Both the position numbers and the translations under genes were made by a program. A DNA stretch of 64,000 nt from Fluviicola sp. GTDB lineage: Bacteria > Bacteroidota > Bacteroidia > Flavobacteriales_D > Crocinitomicaceae. Positions 26,001 to 33,154 of the stretch are shown piece after piece; position 1 is the stretch's first letter; every line of letters starts with the position of its first letter. The notes beneath the pieces are model-generated. The model did no database searches. It saw only the letters and a list, made by a program, of their open reading frames with translations, and had not been told where the DNA came from. The stretch covers positions 651,315 through 715,314 of the forward strand of contig NZ_JBCNJT010000001.1 in the NCBI RefSeq assembly GCF_039596395.1, written 5' to 3'.

Positions 26001-26060
26001 GGATTCGCACTTTACTTGTCCTGGAAGAAGAAAAAAGGAGCTAAAGTATCAATGGATTAA
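23052..26060 (+). CDS. YfhO-like polytopic membrane protein
   Basis: 1002 residues. The N-terminal half holds about ten to twelve membrane segments in a GT-C-like layout; an acidic loop in QHDIKEAKGM near the first extracytoplasmic turn is where GT-C enzymes carry catalytic residues. A second membrane block follows (about 525-590), then a roughly 400-residue extracytoplasmic domain, then a last helix (IGSILLIALFGFALYL) with a basic tail. Bacterial YfhO proteins (PF09586) are linked to glycosylation of lipoteichoic acid in Bacillus and are common, uncharacterised, in Bacteroidota. It converges with the pse operon, and a role in surface-glycan transfer is plausible. TATTTTTG at 23026 is a promoter candidate. 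Confidence 0.87.
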   Translation: MDIKGFFQKNWMYFAIIGIMFIVIAMFFKPQFEGYGVKQHDIKEAKGMNSEPEMYRASSGKEPMWVSSAFGGMPAEQVSMNYPGNWFKVISNQYFKLFPNPIGSIFLHFLCFLLFARLLKLNPWVGLLGAIAFSFASYELIVIQAGHIFKTNAVAFLPAILGTVIYAYRSNRLWGIILSGIFMAFELAMNHVQITYYFLFILFFVGVYFFIDAIRKKQLAGFGITSAGLIGVFLLAFVINSGNILLTNDYAKYSIRGKNDVSISPNGLSASNQSAGLDRDYITQWSYGIGETFTFISPYVKGGASEQIGNSPFAEKIQNSELSQDQINAALSGYSYWGTQPSTSGPVYIGIVVCMLAFLGLFFLKDKIKWALFAVTILAVMLSWGKNFMGLTNFFIDHVPAYDKFRAITMILIIVELTIPVMGVLFLNELIKQREAILVQKKKFMIVTGAFVVFLIAVKIAGLGDGYTNPMEAKQYAGLNEMYTKQVMQMDPQTAAQYQLDLSNPQQLQQFVTAQVDRQMDSYAAVKMARKEIFNSSMNRSILFAILAGGLLVIFLNIKTEKTANTVLIAGLVILTFADMLPVAYNYLGASDDASGTGYKYWEEKGINNYPISATKGDNEILAAEIAARPSLASVVKNAQAAGEQKADELGYDGAARANVINTYRFHALRMATNYRVLDFSGGFNSSRASYFHKSLGGYHGAKLRNINNLIEFHLSRTNNKVLDMMNVKYFLQPLENGMDTAILNPTALGNAWLVKSVREEATVNDEIRALGNKFKAENRGGGVFLVNKMPVKDAVVYGGEALQYLVPGRRDTLNVQLASGLAKGQEAMFVMDVNGATNLVPLITLTMDTTKSFTPLVYLKVEDSFDPANEALMVREFAGKLSSRKFSGEGSIKLKSSVPNKLTYEADVKGNQLAVFSEIYYPLGWKAFVNGKEVPILKTDYLLRGIQLKDGHSKIEFIYDLPKYATLTMVARIGSILLIALFGFALYLSWKKKKGAKVSMD

Positions 26061-26075
26061 TTGCCACTAAAAGAT

Positions 26076-26111
26076 AAAAAAAGAGGACTTTATTCAAAGT
26101 CCTCTTTTTTT
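26076..26111. terminator. Bidirectional terminator overlapping the end of pseI
   Basis: Arms of 16 bp (26076-26091 and 26096-26111) pair perfectly around an ATTC loop, with A and T runs on the outer sides. It ends the YfhO gene on the plus strand. On the minus strand the last codons of pseI (Lys-Lys-Glu-Asp-Phe-Glu-stop) lie inside the hairpin. Confidence 0.9.
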
Positions 26112-27127
26112 ATGCGGTCACCTATGGTAAAGTCTTTTAACGAGCGTTTTCCGATCAGTTCGGAATAATATTTCGGATGGAGCGAATAGCCTGGGCGGAC
26201 AGATCGAATGTGTTTCTCGGTAACAATTTCACCGGCTTTTAAATCTTGCGAGATGTACAACGAGCGACTGAATACTTTACCTGCATGCTGTTTCGGAGTA
26301 AGCTTGTAATCTACTACACCCAATGCTTTTTCCGCCATTCTTACCTGGTTGACCATTTCTTTAAACTCCTGTTCATTCATGGAAAAACTGGCATCCGGCC
26401 CTCCGATAGACCTGTCGAGGATAAAATGCTTTTCAATGATTTTTGCACCTAAACTTACCGCAACGATCGGAACAATACTTCCCATGGTATGATCCGATAA
26501 TCCGGTCAACACATTAAAGTCTTTGGCAATCTGCTCTACCATGCGCATATTTGCTTCTTCAATGGGAGCCGGATAACTGGAAGTGCATTTCAGTAAAACA
26601 ATTTGATCGTTTCCTGCTTCCTGACAAGTTTTAACCGCTAAAGCGATGTCATCGTATTCCGCGATACCGGTTGAGATAATAACGGGTTTTCCTTTGGAAG
26701 CTGTGTATCTGATTAAAGGAATATCAGTAATCTCAAAAGAGGCAATTTTATAAGCCGGAGCATCCAGGTCTTCCAGGAAATCAACTGCTGTATAATCAAA
26801 AGGAGAAGAAAAACAGATCAGCCCTTCTTCCCGGGCTACCTCGAATAGTTTTGCATGCCATTCCCACGGAGTATAAGCCTCCTGGTACAACTCATGCAAT
26901 CTTCTGCCATCCCAGATCGTTCCTTTGATTAAGAAATCGTCCTTATCAGAATCCAGGGTAATGGTATCTGCGGTGTAGGTTTGTAATTTGATACAGTCGG
27001 CACCGGCTCTTTTGGCTGCTTTAATCGTTTCAATGGCGGTTTCAATACTTCCGTTATGATTGGCAGACAATTCTGCAATAATAAAGACAGGAGAAGTTTC
27101 ATTCACTTCAAAATTCCCTATTCTCAT
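26090..27127 (-). CDS. pseI: Pseudaminic acid synthase PseI
   Basis: Condenses 2,4-diacetamido-2,4,6-trideoxy-L-altrose with phosphoenolpyruvate to give pseudaminic acid. 345 residues, usual length. NeuB-type TIM barrel: IAELSANHNGS, ADCIKLQTYTADT, SSPFD, KIASFEITD, STGIAE, LLKCTSSYPAP, GLSDHT and EKHFILDR; then a C-terminal SAF antifreeze-like domain (FSRSLYISQDLKAGE, HIRSVRPGYSLHP). The KLQTYTADTITLD pattern fits PseI rather than NeuB. The start overlaps the acetyltransferase stop by 4 nt. Its 3' end contains a terminator. Last gene of the operon. Confidence 0.93.
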   Translation of the reverse strand: MRIGNFEVNETSPVFIIAELSANHNGSIETAIETIKAAKRAGADCIKLQTYTADTITLDSDKDDFLIKGTIWDGRRLHELYQEAYTPWEWHAKLFEVAREEGLICFSSPFDYTAVDFLEDLDAPAYKIASFEITDIPLIRYTASKGKPVIISTGIAEYDDIALAVKTCQEAGNDQIVLLKCTSSYPAPIEEANMRMVEQIAKDFNVLTGLSDHTMGSIVPIVAVSLGAKIIEKHFILDRSIGGPDASFSMNEQEFKEMVNQVRMAEKALGVVDYKLTPKQHAGKVFSRSLYISQDLKAGEIVTEKHIRSVRPGYSLHPKYYSELIGKRSLKDFTIGDRIKKEDFE

Positions 27128-28128
27128 GGATTCGATTTTTTTACAAAGGTAAGAATATCGGTCTGATCTGTGGGTATGGTTTCAAATCCCAGGTTTTCGA
27201 ATACTTTGAGAGATGCTGTATTTTCTTTTTTTACAATCGCTTTAAACGAATAGTCGTTGAATTTCTCTACGAGCAGGTGAACGATTGCTGCACCTAGTTT
27301 TTTGCCCCGGTGTTTTTTGTCAATGCTATAGCCGATTTCCCAGAGTAAGTCTTTCTTTTGAATGCGGATCTGTCCGAGCGGCTCAACACCATCTGTCAGG
27401 ATGAAAAGCTTGCTATCCGGATTGGTAAGTTGTGATTGAAACCACTTCTGATGCGTTTCAAAGGGAATCGGTTCGGAATTCAATGAATTAGCACGTACCG
27501 AAGGTTCATTCGCCCAATCAAAAAGCAATTGCAGGTCTTCCTCACTTGCTTCACGAAGGTAAATATGTGGTTGTTCCGAATTCCAAAGGCTGTGTATCAG
27601 CACATCTTTATAGGCACCGTTAAACAAACAATGATCCTTCAAACGGGCTTCCTGCATAAATCCGGAGTTTTCCAGAACAGGAAATAAATGGGGGCGAAGG
27701 TCGTAGGCGTAGGTAAACAGTTTGTGGAGCCCCAGATCAGTAAATGCAATTTCCGGGAGTAATTCCAGGTAAGCTGTCCAGATTTCAGCGAAACGTTCTG
27801 CTTCCAGTTCCGTGTTCATGATAAATGAAACTTCGGCATGTTTATCTATCCAATTGATATGAACCAAACCTCCATAGCCGATACATGTATCGTTTTCCAG
27901 GAAAGAGAATAATAATTGCTTCGGATGAGTTTGAGTGAATAGTTCAGAAACAACTGTTTCGAAATAATGCTTCTGATCTTCTTTTGTTAGCGGTTTTACC
28001 TGACGGAGATGATAAATTTGTTCATTCCGCCATTTCATAATGAGCAGCTGGTCTTCATCCCGGATCGGAACCAATTGGAAGTGCCCGCTTTCATAAGAGC
28101 TATTGGGAAGGCATTTATAGCTCCTCAT
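27124..28128 (-). CDS. Two-domain GNAT acetyltransferase (PseH-like tandem)
   Basis: 334 residues made of two acetyltransferase domains. N-terminal domain about 15-175 (RDEDQLLIMKWRNE, CIGYGGLVHINWID, AEVSFIMN). C-terminal domain about 183-334 (REASEEDLQLLFDWANEP, KKHRGKKLGAAIVHLLVE, NTASLKVFENLGFE) carries the acetyl-CoA loop. The C-terminal domain is the type often fused behind PseG or standing as PseH, which acetylates the 4-amino group. No PseG hydrolase part is present. It overlaps pseF (14 nt) and pseI (4 nt). Which domain acts on the pseudaminic acid precursor and what the other does is unknown. Confidence 0.8.
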   Translation of the reverse strand: MRSYKCLPNSSYESGHFQLVPIRDEDQLLIMKWRNEQIYHLRQVKPLTKEDQKHYFETVVSELFTQTHPKQLLFSFLENDTCIGYGGLVHINWIDKHAEVSFIMNTELEAERFAEIWTAYLELLPEIAFTDLGLHKLFTYAYDLRPHLFPVLENSGFMQEARLKDHCLFNGAYKDVLIHSLWNSEQPHIYLREASEEDLQLLFDWANEPSVRANSLNSEPIPFETHQKWFQSQLTNPDSKLFILTDGVEPLGQIRIQKKDLLWEIGYSIDKKHRGKKLGAAIVHLLVEKFNDYSFKAIVKKENTASLKVFENLGFETIPTDQTDILTFVKKSNP

Positions 28129-28804
28129 GATGCATCAGTTTAAATTTCATTTCCGCCATTGACCAGTCTTCCGGTGTGTCAATATCCTGAACTTTATTCT
28201 CATCAACAATAAATGGAACAATTTGTTCTTGCCACAGGGTCTTTGTCTCCATAAAATTCAGAACATCAAAAAAATAAAAACTCCCGGTATCATGATATAC
28301 TTTTTCCAAATCCTGTGACCGGCTATTGATGTATTGAGGAAATTGAAGACAGACTTTGTGATCTTTTATCGTAAAACTTCGCTGAATTGGATGCGAATAA
28401 GCAACACACGCGAGCAACACTGATGCCTGTTTTTCCAGAAAATAGTCGTAAGCGGTTTTCAGGTCTTGCCCCTCGATCAAAACAGATGTTGGATACATAC
28501 AGCATGCCTTATCGTAATTTCTACCCGTGGCAGCTAAATAATCCAGTACCTCGATCAATACATCAGAAGTTGTGGCATAATCATCCGAGTTTTTACCACT
28601 ACGTAAAACCGGGACCTCAGCTCCGCATTGTTGGGCTATCCGGGCAATTTCTTCGTCATCCGTAGATACAAACACCGTAGAAAACACCCCTGACTTCAGT
28701 ACATTTTCAATAACCCGGGCAATAATCGGTTTTCCAAAAAAGGGTTTGATGTTCTTTCCTGGAATTCGTTTGCTTCCACCTCTTGCCGGGATAATTGCAA
28801 TCAT
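28115..28804 (-). CDS. pseF: Pseudaminic acid cytidylyltransferase PseF
   Basis: Activates pseudaminic acid as CMP-Pse. 229 residues. Nucleotidyltransferase motifs: IIPARGGSKRIPGKN, ARVIENVLKSG, VSTDDEEIA, and a CMYPTSVLI block; DTGSFYFFD and IDTPEDW are typical of PseF/NeuA. The start at 28804 follows the methylase remnant by 52 nt. It overlaps the acetyltransferase downstream. Confidence 0.93.
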   Translation of the reverse strand: MIAIIPARGGSKRIPGKNIKPFFGKPIIARVIENVLKSGVFSTVFVSTDDEEIARIAQQCGAEVPVLRSGKNSDDYATTSDVLIEVLDYLAATGRNYDKACCMYPTSVLIEGQDLKTAYDYFLEKQASVLLACVAYSHPIQRSFTIKDHKVCLQFPQYINSRSQDLEKVYHDTGSFYFFDVLNFMETKTLWQEQIVPFIVDENKVQDIDTPEDWSMAEMKFKLMHHEEL

Positions 28805-28856
28805 ATTTTAATTCATTTAATCGTCAACGGAAGTTACTCGGCGACTCCTAACATCC

Positions 28857-29025
28857 TTATTTTTTCTCCAAATCACGCTTAAACAGACGATCTGAATGCC
28901 CGCGATAATTAATAGTCACCGGAGTTGGATTGTCATACTCTGCTACGAGAATGTATTCTCTTGTTCCTTTCAATGTACTCCGTTCCGAAATTACCTGCCC
29001 AGAAATCCTCCTGTTCGGTAGACAT
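28857..29025 (-). pseudogene. Remnant of a pseudaminic acid biosynthesis-associated methylase
   Basis: Two short readings in different frames overlap. From ATG 29025: MSTEQEDFWAGNFGTEYIERN, then nonsense to TGA at 28933. From 28973, one base shifted: LKGTREYILVAEY, DNPTPVTINYRGHSDRLFKRD, then TAA at 28857. From memory of the TIGR03587-type methylase, the first is its N-terminus and the second part of its C-terminus. The roughly 12-base stretch ATTGAAAGGAAC reads I-E-R-N in the first frame and L-K-G-T in the second, so a deletion between two short matching sites would explain the junction. It sits between the dioxygenase and pseF genes, where the methylase is expected. The tail after RDLEKK is also lost. 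Confidence 0.7.
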
Positions 29026-29125
29026 ATACTATCGTTGTTTAAATTCTTTTTGCTAAGATAGTAAAAACTCCTTCTTCATTGACTTTAATCCAGCCTGTCC
29101 GGAATGTGGTTTTCAGACATGGCTC

Positions 29126-30136
29126 TTATTCAGATTCGGAAAACAATTGGTAAGTTCGTTTGTTTTTAAGGATCGTTCCTTTAGAATCCTCAGAAATTTC
29201 CGAAAGTTTTACCTTTTCAAAAGGAGCACCGAATAAGGAGTTTGAAAATTGAATCTGGAATAATAAACGAACATCTTCCGTGAGTGGTTTTCCCTTGTGA
29301 AGTCCGCGGGTATCTACTGCCAATATGGTTCCTTTTTTTCCTGTAAATTCTTTAAAACGATCCTTCGAATAGATTTTTGCCAATTCCTCATCTGTCATAC
29401 GGCCATCCTTCCGGATTGCTTTTGGTAATCCTTTATGTGAGTTTTGGATATAACAGTGCGGACCATTGTTGGTATGTACATCCGTGATGTAAAAAAAGAA
29501 CTTAATGAATTTGAAACGGTCCATATCAAAATGGAACATTTGAGCTGCCTGGGAAGCTCCTTTATTGCCAAAAGGTACGCTCCACCACATGGCCAATGTG
29601 TCCAGGATCGGGTTGCATTTCAGATAAGAAGTTGCAACGGATCTCAATGTCGGGTCAAACACAAGCGACTGAATGGCCTGGTTTTGCATAATATCTGAAG
29701 TCTCAAATTGATAGCGCGGAGATATAGGATTGTAGCGGTCAAAAATTACTTTTTCCGTAGAATAACTGATGTTTTTTTTGTCAACATCAACATAGCGAGT
29801 GCCAGTTTCAGAGGCAAATGCGGTGATTTCTTCGATGAGGTTGTTGTCAAGTGTTACATCAAATTCGTAAAATCCATCTTCGACAATCTTAGCCGAAATG
29901 TGCTCGATTTCCTTTTTTGACAAATTGCCCAAAACCCCGTTGGCAGCTTCTGTTTTTCCTTTTTTGGTGATCCTGATAATCGCTGAAAGGTGATCATTGA
30001 CACGGCCATTGGTTAAAACAAACAAGTACCTGAATGCTGCATATCCCAGTTTTGTTGTTTTTTTGGTGAGCAAAAATACAAATAACCCGAATGAAAACAG
30101 GAAAGGAAAAGTGATAAGCTTAACAATGTTCTTCAT
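29126..30136 (-). CDS. Phytanoyl-CoA dioxygenase (PhyH)-like Fe(II)/2-oxoglutarate oxygenase
   Basis: 336 residues. One N-terminal hydrophobic stretch (about 8-26, LITFPFLFSFGLFVFLL) may anchor it. The H-x-D iron motif is HFDMDR, near residue 205; TDVHTNNGPHCYIQNSHKG follows, and the distal histidine and 2-oxoglutarate arginine are in GLHKGKPLTEDVRLLFQ. This is the PhyH layout. In a sugar operon it may hydroxylate a sugar or lipid-linked intermediate. The gene is 9 nt after the methyltransferase. It is followed by about 100 nt and then the methylase remnant. Confidence 0.78.
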   Translation of the reverse strand: MKNIVKLITFPFLFSFGLFVFLLTKKTTKLGYAAFRYLFVLTNGRVNDHLSAIIRITKKGKTEAANGVLGNLSKKEIEHISAKIVEDGFYEFDVTLDNNLIEEITAFASETGTRYVDVDKKNISYSTEKVIFDRYNPISPRYQFETSDIMQNQAIQSLVFDPTLRSVATSYLKCNPILDTLAMWWSVPFGNKGASQAAQMFHFDMDRFKFIKFFFYITDVHTNNGPHCYIQNSHKGLPKAIRKDGRMTDEELAKIYSKDRFKEFTGKKGTILAVDTRGLHKGKPLTEDVRLLFQIQFSNSLFGAPFEKVKLSEISEDSKGTILKNKRTYQLFSESE

Positions 30137-30145
30137 AGGAGTTAC

Positions 30146-30892
30146 TTATTTTTTGATGGAAAAAACAGCAATAACCGATCCTTTGAGGTCTTTTCTGTCT
30201 TCATCAATGCTATGACTAAAATACACATGATCTACTGCTTCTCCAAAGAAGTCTGTCAATTGCGATGCTTGTGTTGTCAATCTGCCGGCTCCGGGAATAT
30301 AATCCAGGTTTTTGATTTGCTCCTGAGCGACTAATCCTCCATATTCCACACCAACTGCGATAATGGCACCGTTTTTTGCAACTCTGACCACTTCCTGAGC
30401 GGCTTTTACGGGATCTTCGCTATAGGATATCACCCAGCCCATAATCACCACATCAAAAGAATTGTCAGGATAAGACATGGCATGCATATCTCCCAAGTCA
30501 ATCCAGGAAGAATAGCTGATCAGGTCAAGCCCGCGAATATTCTTTTTAAGAAATCCGTAACCAATCAAACTTAAAAGTTCTCCTTCCGTGCGGGGGCCAA
30601 TAGTTAGCACTTTCGAATGAATACCCACTTTATCGATAGCGGTTACGGGCTTGATAAGCGCCAGGGACCTCACAACAGCAAGATCTTTCAACCCTTTTAG
30701 ATTGTGAAATACTGTATTGGATGCAATTGCTTTTTGAGTGGATAGATCGAACGTCTTCAATTTCCGGCAGATTCTCACGAAATAAAAGAAACGCAGCCTG
30801 GCAATACAATAACGCACGAAGTCAATGGTTAACAATTGATGGAAAAATCCTCTGACTATGCCTTTGTATTTATGTTGGTTATGATCTTTCAT
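30146..30892 (-). CDS. Class I SAM-dependent methyltransferase
   Basis: 248 residues. The first about 85 residues are basic with membrane-adjacent feel (RYCIARLRFFYFVRICRKLK). The methyltransferase core follows: VLTIGPRTEGELL for motif I (an atypical GxRxxG), LDLISYSSWIDLGDMHAMSYPDNSFDVVIMGWVISYSEDP for motifs II-III, and VRVAKNGAIIAVGVEYGG. It overlaps the pseC stop by 14 nt and precedes the dioxygenase by 9 nt. Substrate probably a sugar of this glycan, inferred from context. The weak motif I keeps certainty moderate. Confidence 0.72.
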   Translation of the reverse strand: MKDHNQHKYKGIVRGFFHQLLTIDFVRYCIARLRFFYFVRICRKLKTFDLSTQKAIASNTVFHNLKGLKDLAVVRSLALIKPVTAIDKVGIHSKVLTIGPRTEGELLSLIGYGFLKKNIRGLDLISYSSWIDLGDMHAMSYPDNSFDVVIMGWVISYSEDPVKAAQEVVRVAKNGAIIAVGVEYGGLVAQEQIKNLDYIPGAGRLTTQASQLTDFFGEAVDHVYFSHSIDEDRKDLKGSVIAVFSIKK

Positions 30893-32081
30893 AGAATAGT
30901 TTTGTTGTGCTTATAACGTGATTTATTTCTTCTTCGGTCATGGACGGGAACATCGGAATGCTCATACATCTTGAATAATAGCGTTCTGCCATCGGGAAAT
31001 CGCCCTCTTTCCAACCTTGTCTACGGTAATAAGGCATCAAATGAACGGGGATGTAATGAATTTGCGCAAAAATCCCGTTGGATCTGAGGAAATCATAGAG
31101 CCCTTTCCGGTTTTCGACCTCCAGTACGAACAGGTGATAAGCATGCCCCTCAATCAATCCCGAAGAATGAATGATTCCGGGAATGTTTGAGAATGCGTTC
31201 GTATATGCTTTCGCAATGGACCTTCTTTTGGCTAAATTCCGTTCGGCACGTTTTAACTGGGAAATGCCCAGTGCTGCCTGGAAGTCCGTTAAGCGGTAAT
31301 TGTATCCCAATTCCTGCATTTCCATATACCAAAGCGGGTATTCACCGGTTGAAGGACTGTTGCCAACCGCAAACCCGGCACTGTTTTCGAAAAGTCTGGC
31401 ATCGCGTGTTATTCCATGTGAGCGCAAGGTCAATAACTGTTTATACAGATCCGGATCGTTGGTAGTAATCATTCCTCCTTCACCCGTTGCAATGTGCTTT
31501 ACCGGGTGAAAAGAGAACACACTTAAGTCCGCAAATTTTCCGTTCCCGGCAAACTGATCTGTTCCGTCTTTGTCTTTAAAAAATCCACCGGGAGCATGAC
31601 AAGCATCCTCTATGATCCATAATCCATGGTCATCAGCCAATTCCCGGAATGCGTCCAGTTGAGGAACACGTCCTGCAAAATCAACAGGAATAATTCCCTT
31701 AATTTTTTTATCCGGATTATTCTTAATGACCGATTTGACTGATTCCAAATCCATTAGATAGGTTTCCGGATCGATATCGGCAAACAGGATCTGACCGCCA
31801 CAATATTTTACGCAGTTGATCGAAGCAGCAAAAGTAATCGGGGTGCAGATGACAAATTCGTCTTCGCGTATTCCCAGAGCCATTACAGCTAAATGCAAAG
31901 CAGCAGTCCCGTTACTTAACGCAACCGCATAGTTTGATTCTGTATACTTCGCAAATGCTTCTTCAAATTCGGCAATTTTTGGGCCTTGTGTCAAAAAATC
32001 GGATTGCAGGGTTTCAATAACCGTTTGAATATCTTCGTTGGTTATTTCCTGTCTTCCGTAGGGAATGATCGGGTTGCTCAT
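30879..32081 (-). CDS. pseC: UDP-4-keto sugar aminotransferase PseC
   Basis: Transfers an amino group from glutamate to UDP-4-keto-6-deoxy-L-AltNAc. 400 residues. DegT/DnrJ fold with SNGTAALHLA, EDACHAPGGFF, and the PLP lysine in SFHPVKHIATGEGG; NYRLTDFQAALG and IHYIPVHLMPYYR are typical of PseC. It overlaps pseB by 4 nt (ATGA). Confidence 0.94.
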   Translation of the reverse strand: MSNPIIPYGRQEITNEDIQTVIETLQSDFLTQGPKIAEFEEAFAKYTESNYAVALSNGTAALHLAVMALGIREDEFVICTPITFAASINCVKYCGGQILFADIDPETYLMDLESVKSVIKNNPDKKIKGIIPVDFAGRVPQLDAFRELADDHGLWIIEDACHAPGGFFKDKDGTDQFAGNGKFADLSVFSFHPVKHIATGEGGMITTNDPDLYKQLLTLRSHGITRDARLFENSAGFAVGNSPSTGEYPLWYMEMQELGYNYRLTDFQAALGISQLKRAERNLAKRRSIAKAYTNAFSNIPGIIHSSGLIEGHAYHLFVLEVENRKGLYDFLRSNGIFAQIHYIPVHLMPYYRRQGWKEGDFPMAERYYSRCMSIPMFPSMTEEEINHVISTTKLFYERS

Positions 32082-33091
32082 GGCTCAAAAGTAGGATCAA
32101 CGTGTTCTTTGATAAGTTTTCTCAAGCTGTCCACCGTTTCCCAATCCGAATTTTTGTCGGAAGAGTACGAAAAGCCTTCGGCTACTTTTGTGGCATTGAA
32201 ATGTGTGATGAACTGATCCAGTTTCCAATTAGGGGTTTGAGGCAGGATCGTATAGTATTTTCCTAAATCATAAGTAAAGAAGGAATCGGATGAAGTAATC
32301 ATTTCCTCGTGGATCTTTTCTCCGGGGCGAATCCCGACAACCGGTTTTTCACATTCCGGGCCAATTGCTTCGGCAACATCCAAAATACGGTAAGAAGGAA
32401 TTTTTGGAACAAAAATTTCTCCTCCCCAGGCCGTTTCCAATGCATGCATGACCATGTCAACACCTCCTTGCAGCGAAATATTGAAGCGGGTCATGGATTC
32501 TACCGTAATAGGCAATACACCTTCGCTTCTTTTTTTCTTCAGGAAAAAGGGAATCACGGAACCGTTGGAACCCATCACGTTCCCGTAACGGACAACTGAG
32601 AATTTTACATTTCTTTTTCCTTTGATATTATTGGCAGCAACAAATAATTTATCGGAGGTTAATTTGGTAGCACCATATAAATTGATGGGTGCACATGCTT
32701 TATCCGTTGAAAGAGCTACTACATGTTCCACATTGCTCTTCAGAGCAGCTTTTATCACATTGTCAGCACCTCCTACATTGGTTTTCACACATTCATCCGG
32801 GTTGTATTCCGCAATGTGCACGTGTTTCATAGCTGCCGCATGGATCACATAATCAATTCCCGAGAATGCTCTTTCAAGCCTGTCAAGGTCGCGGACATCA
32901 CCGATGAAATAACGTATCTGGGGATAAACACTATGTGGAAATTCCTGCTCCATTTCGAACTGCTTCTGCTCATCACGTGAAAAAATAACCAGTCGGGCTA
33001 TTTCAGGATGATGATTTAAAATATGTTTGGTAAGTGCTTTCCCAAGCGAGCCCGTTCCTCCAGTAATTAGTATTGATTTGTTTTTCACCAA
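32078..33091 (-). CDS. pseB: UDP-GlcNAc 4,6-dehydratase (inverting) PseB
   Basis: First step of pseudaminic acid synthesis: 4,6-dehydration with C5 inversion. 337 residues, a soluble short form. NAD site ITGGTGSLGKAL, AAAMKHVHIAEYNP, LSTDKACAPINLYGATKLTSDK, and RYGNVMGSNGSVIPFF. The AxPINLYGATK block is diagnostic of the PseB/FlaA1 group. A 63-nt gap separates it from the glycosyltransferase-like gene upstream. Confidence 0.94.
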   Translation of the reverse strand: MVKNKSILITGGTGSLGKALTKHILNHHPEIARLVIFSRDEQKQFEMEQEFPHSVYPQIRYFIGDVRDLDRLERAFSGIDYVIHAAAMKHVHIAEYNPDECVKTNVGGADNVIKAALKSNVEHVVALSTDKACAPINLYGATKLTSDKLFVAANNIKGKRNVKFSVVRYGNVMGSNGSVIPFFLKKKRSEGVLPITVESMTRFNISLQGGVDMVMHALETAWGGEIFVPKIPSYRILDVAEAIGPECEKPVVGIRPGEKIHEEMITSSDSFFTYDLGKYYTILPQTPNWKLDQFITHFNATKVAEGFSYSSDKNSDWETVDSLRKLIKEHVDPTFEP

Positions 33092-33154
33092 TTTTTTATT
33101 TATCTCCTACAAAGATATCAATTCAGGCAGAATAACCCACATGTACCGTTTTGT

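Noticed and set aside
28805..28856. Further coding remnant between the methylase fragment and pseF
   Set aside because: Frames after RDLEKK give no stretch I can match to the expected methylase tail.
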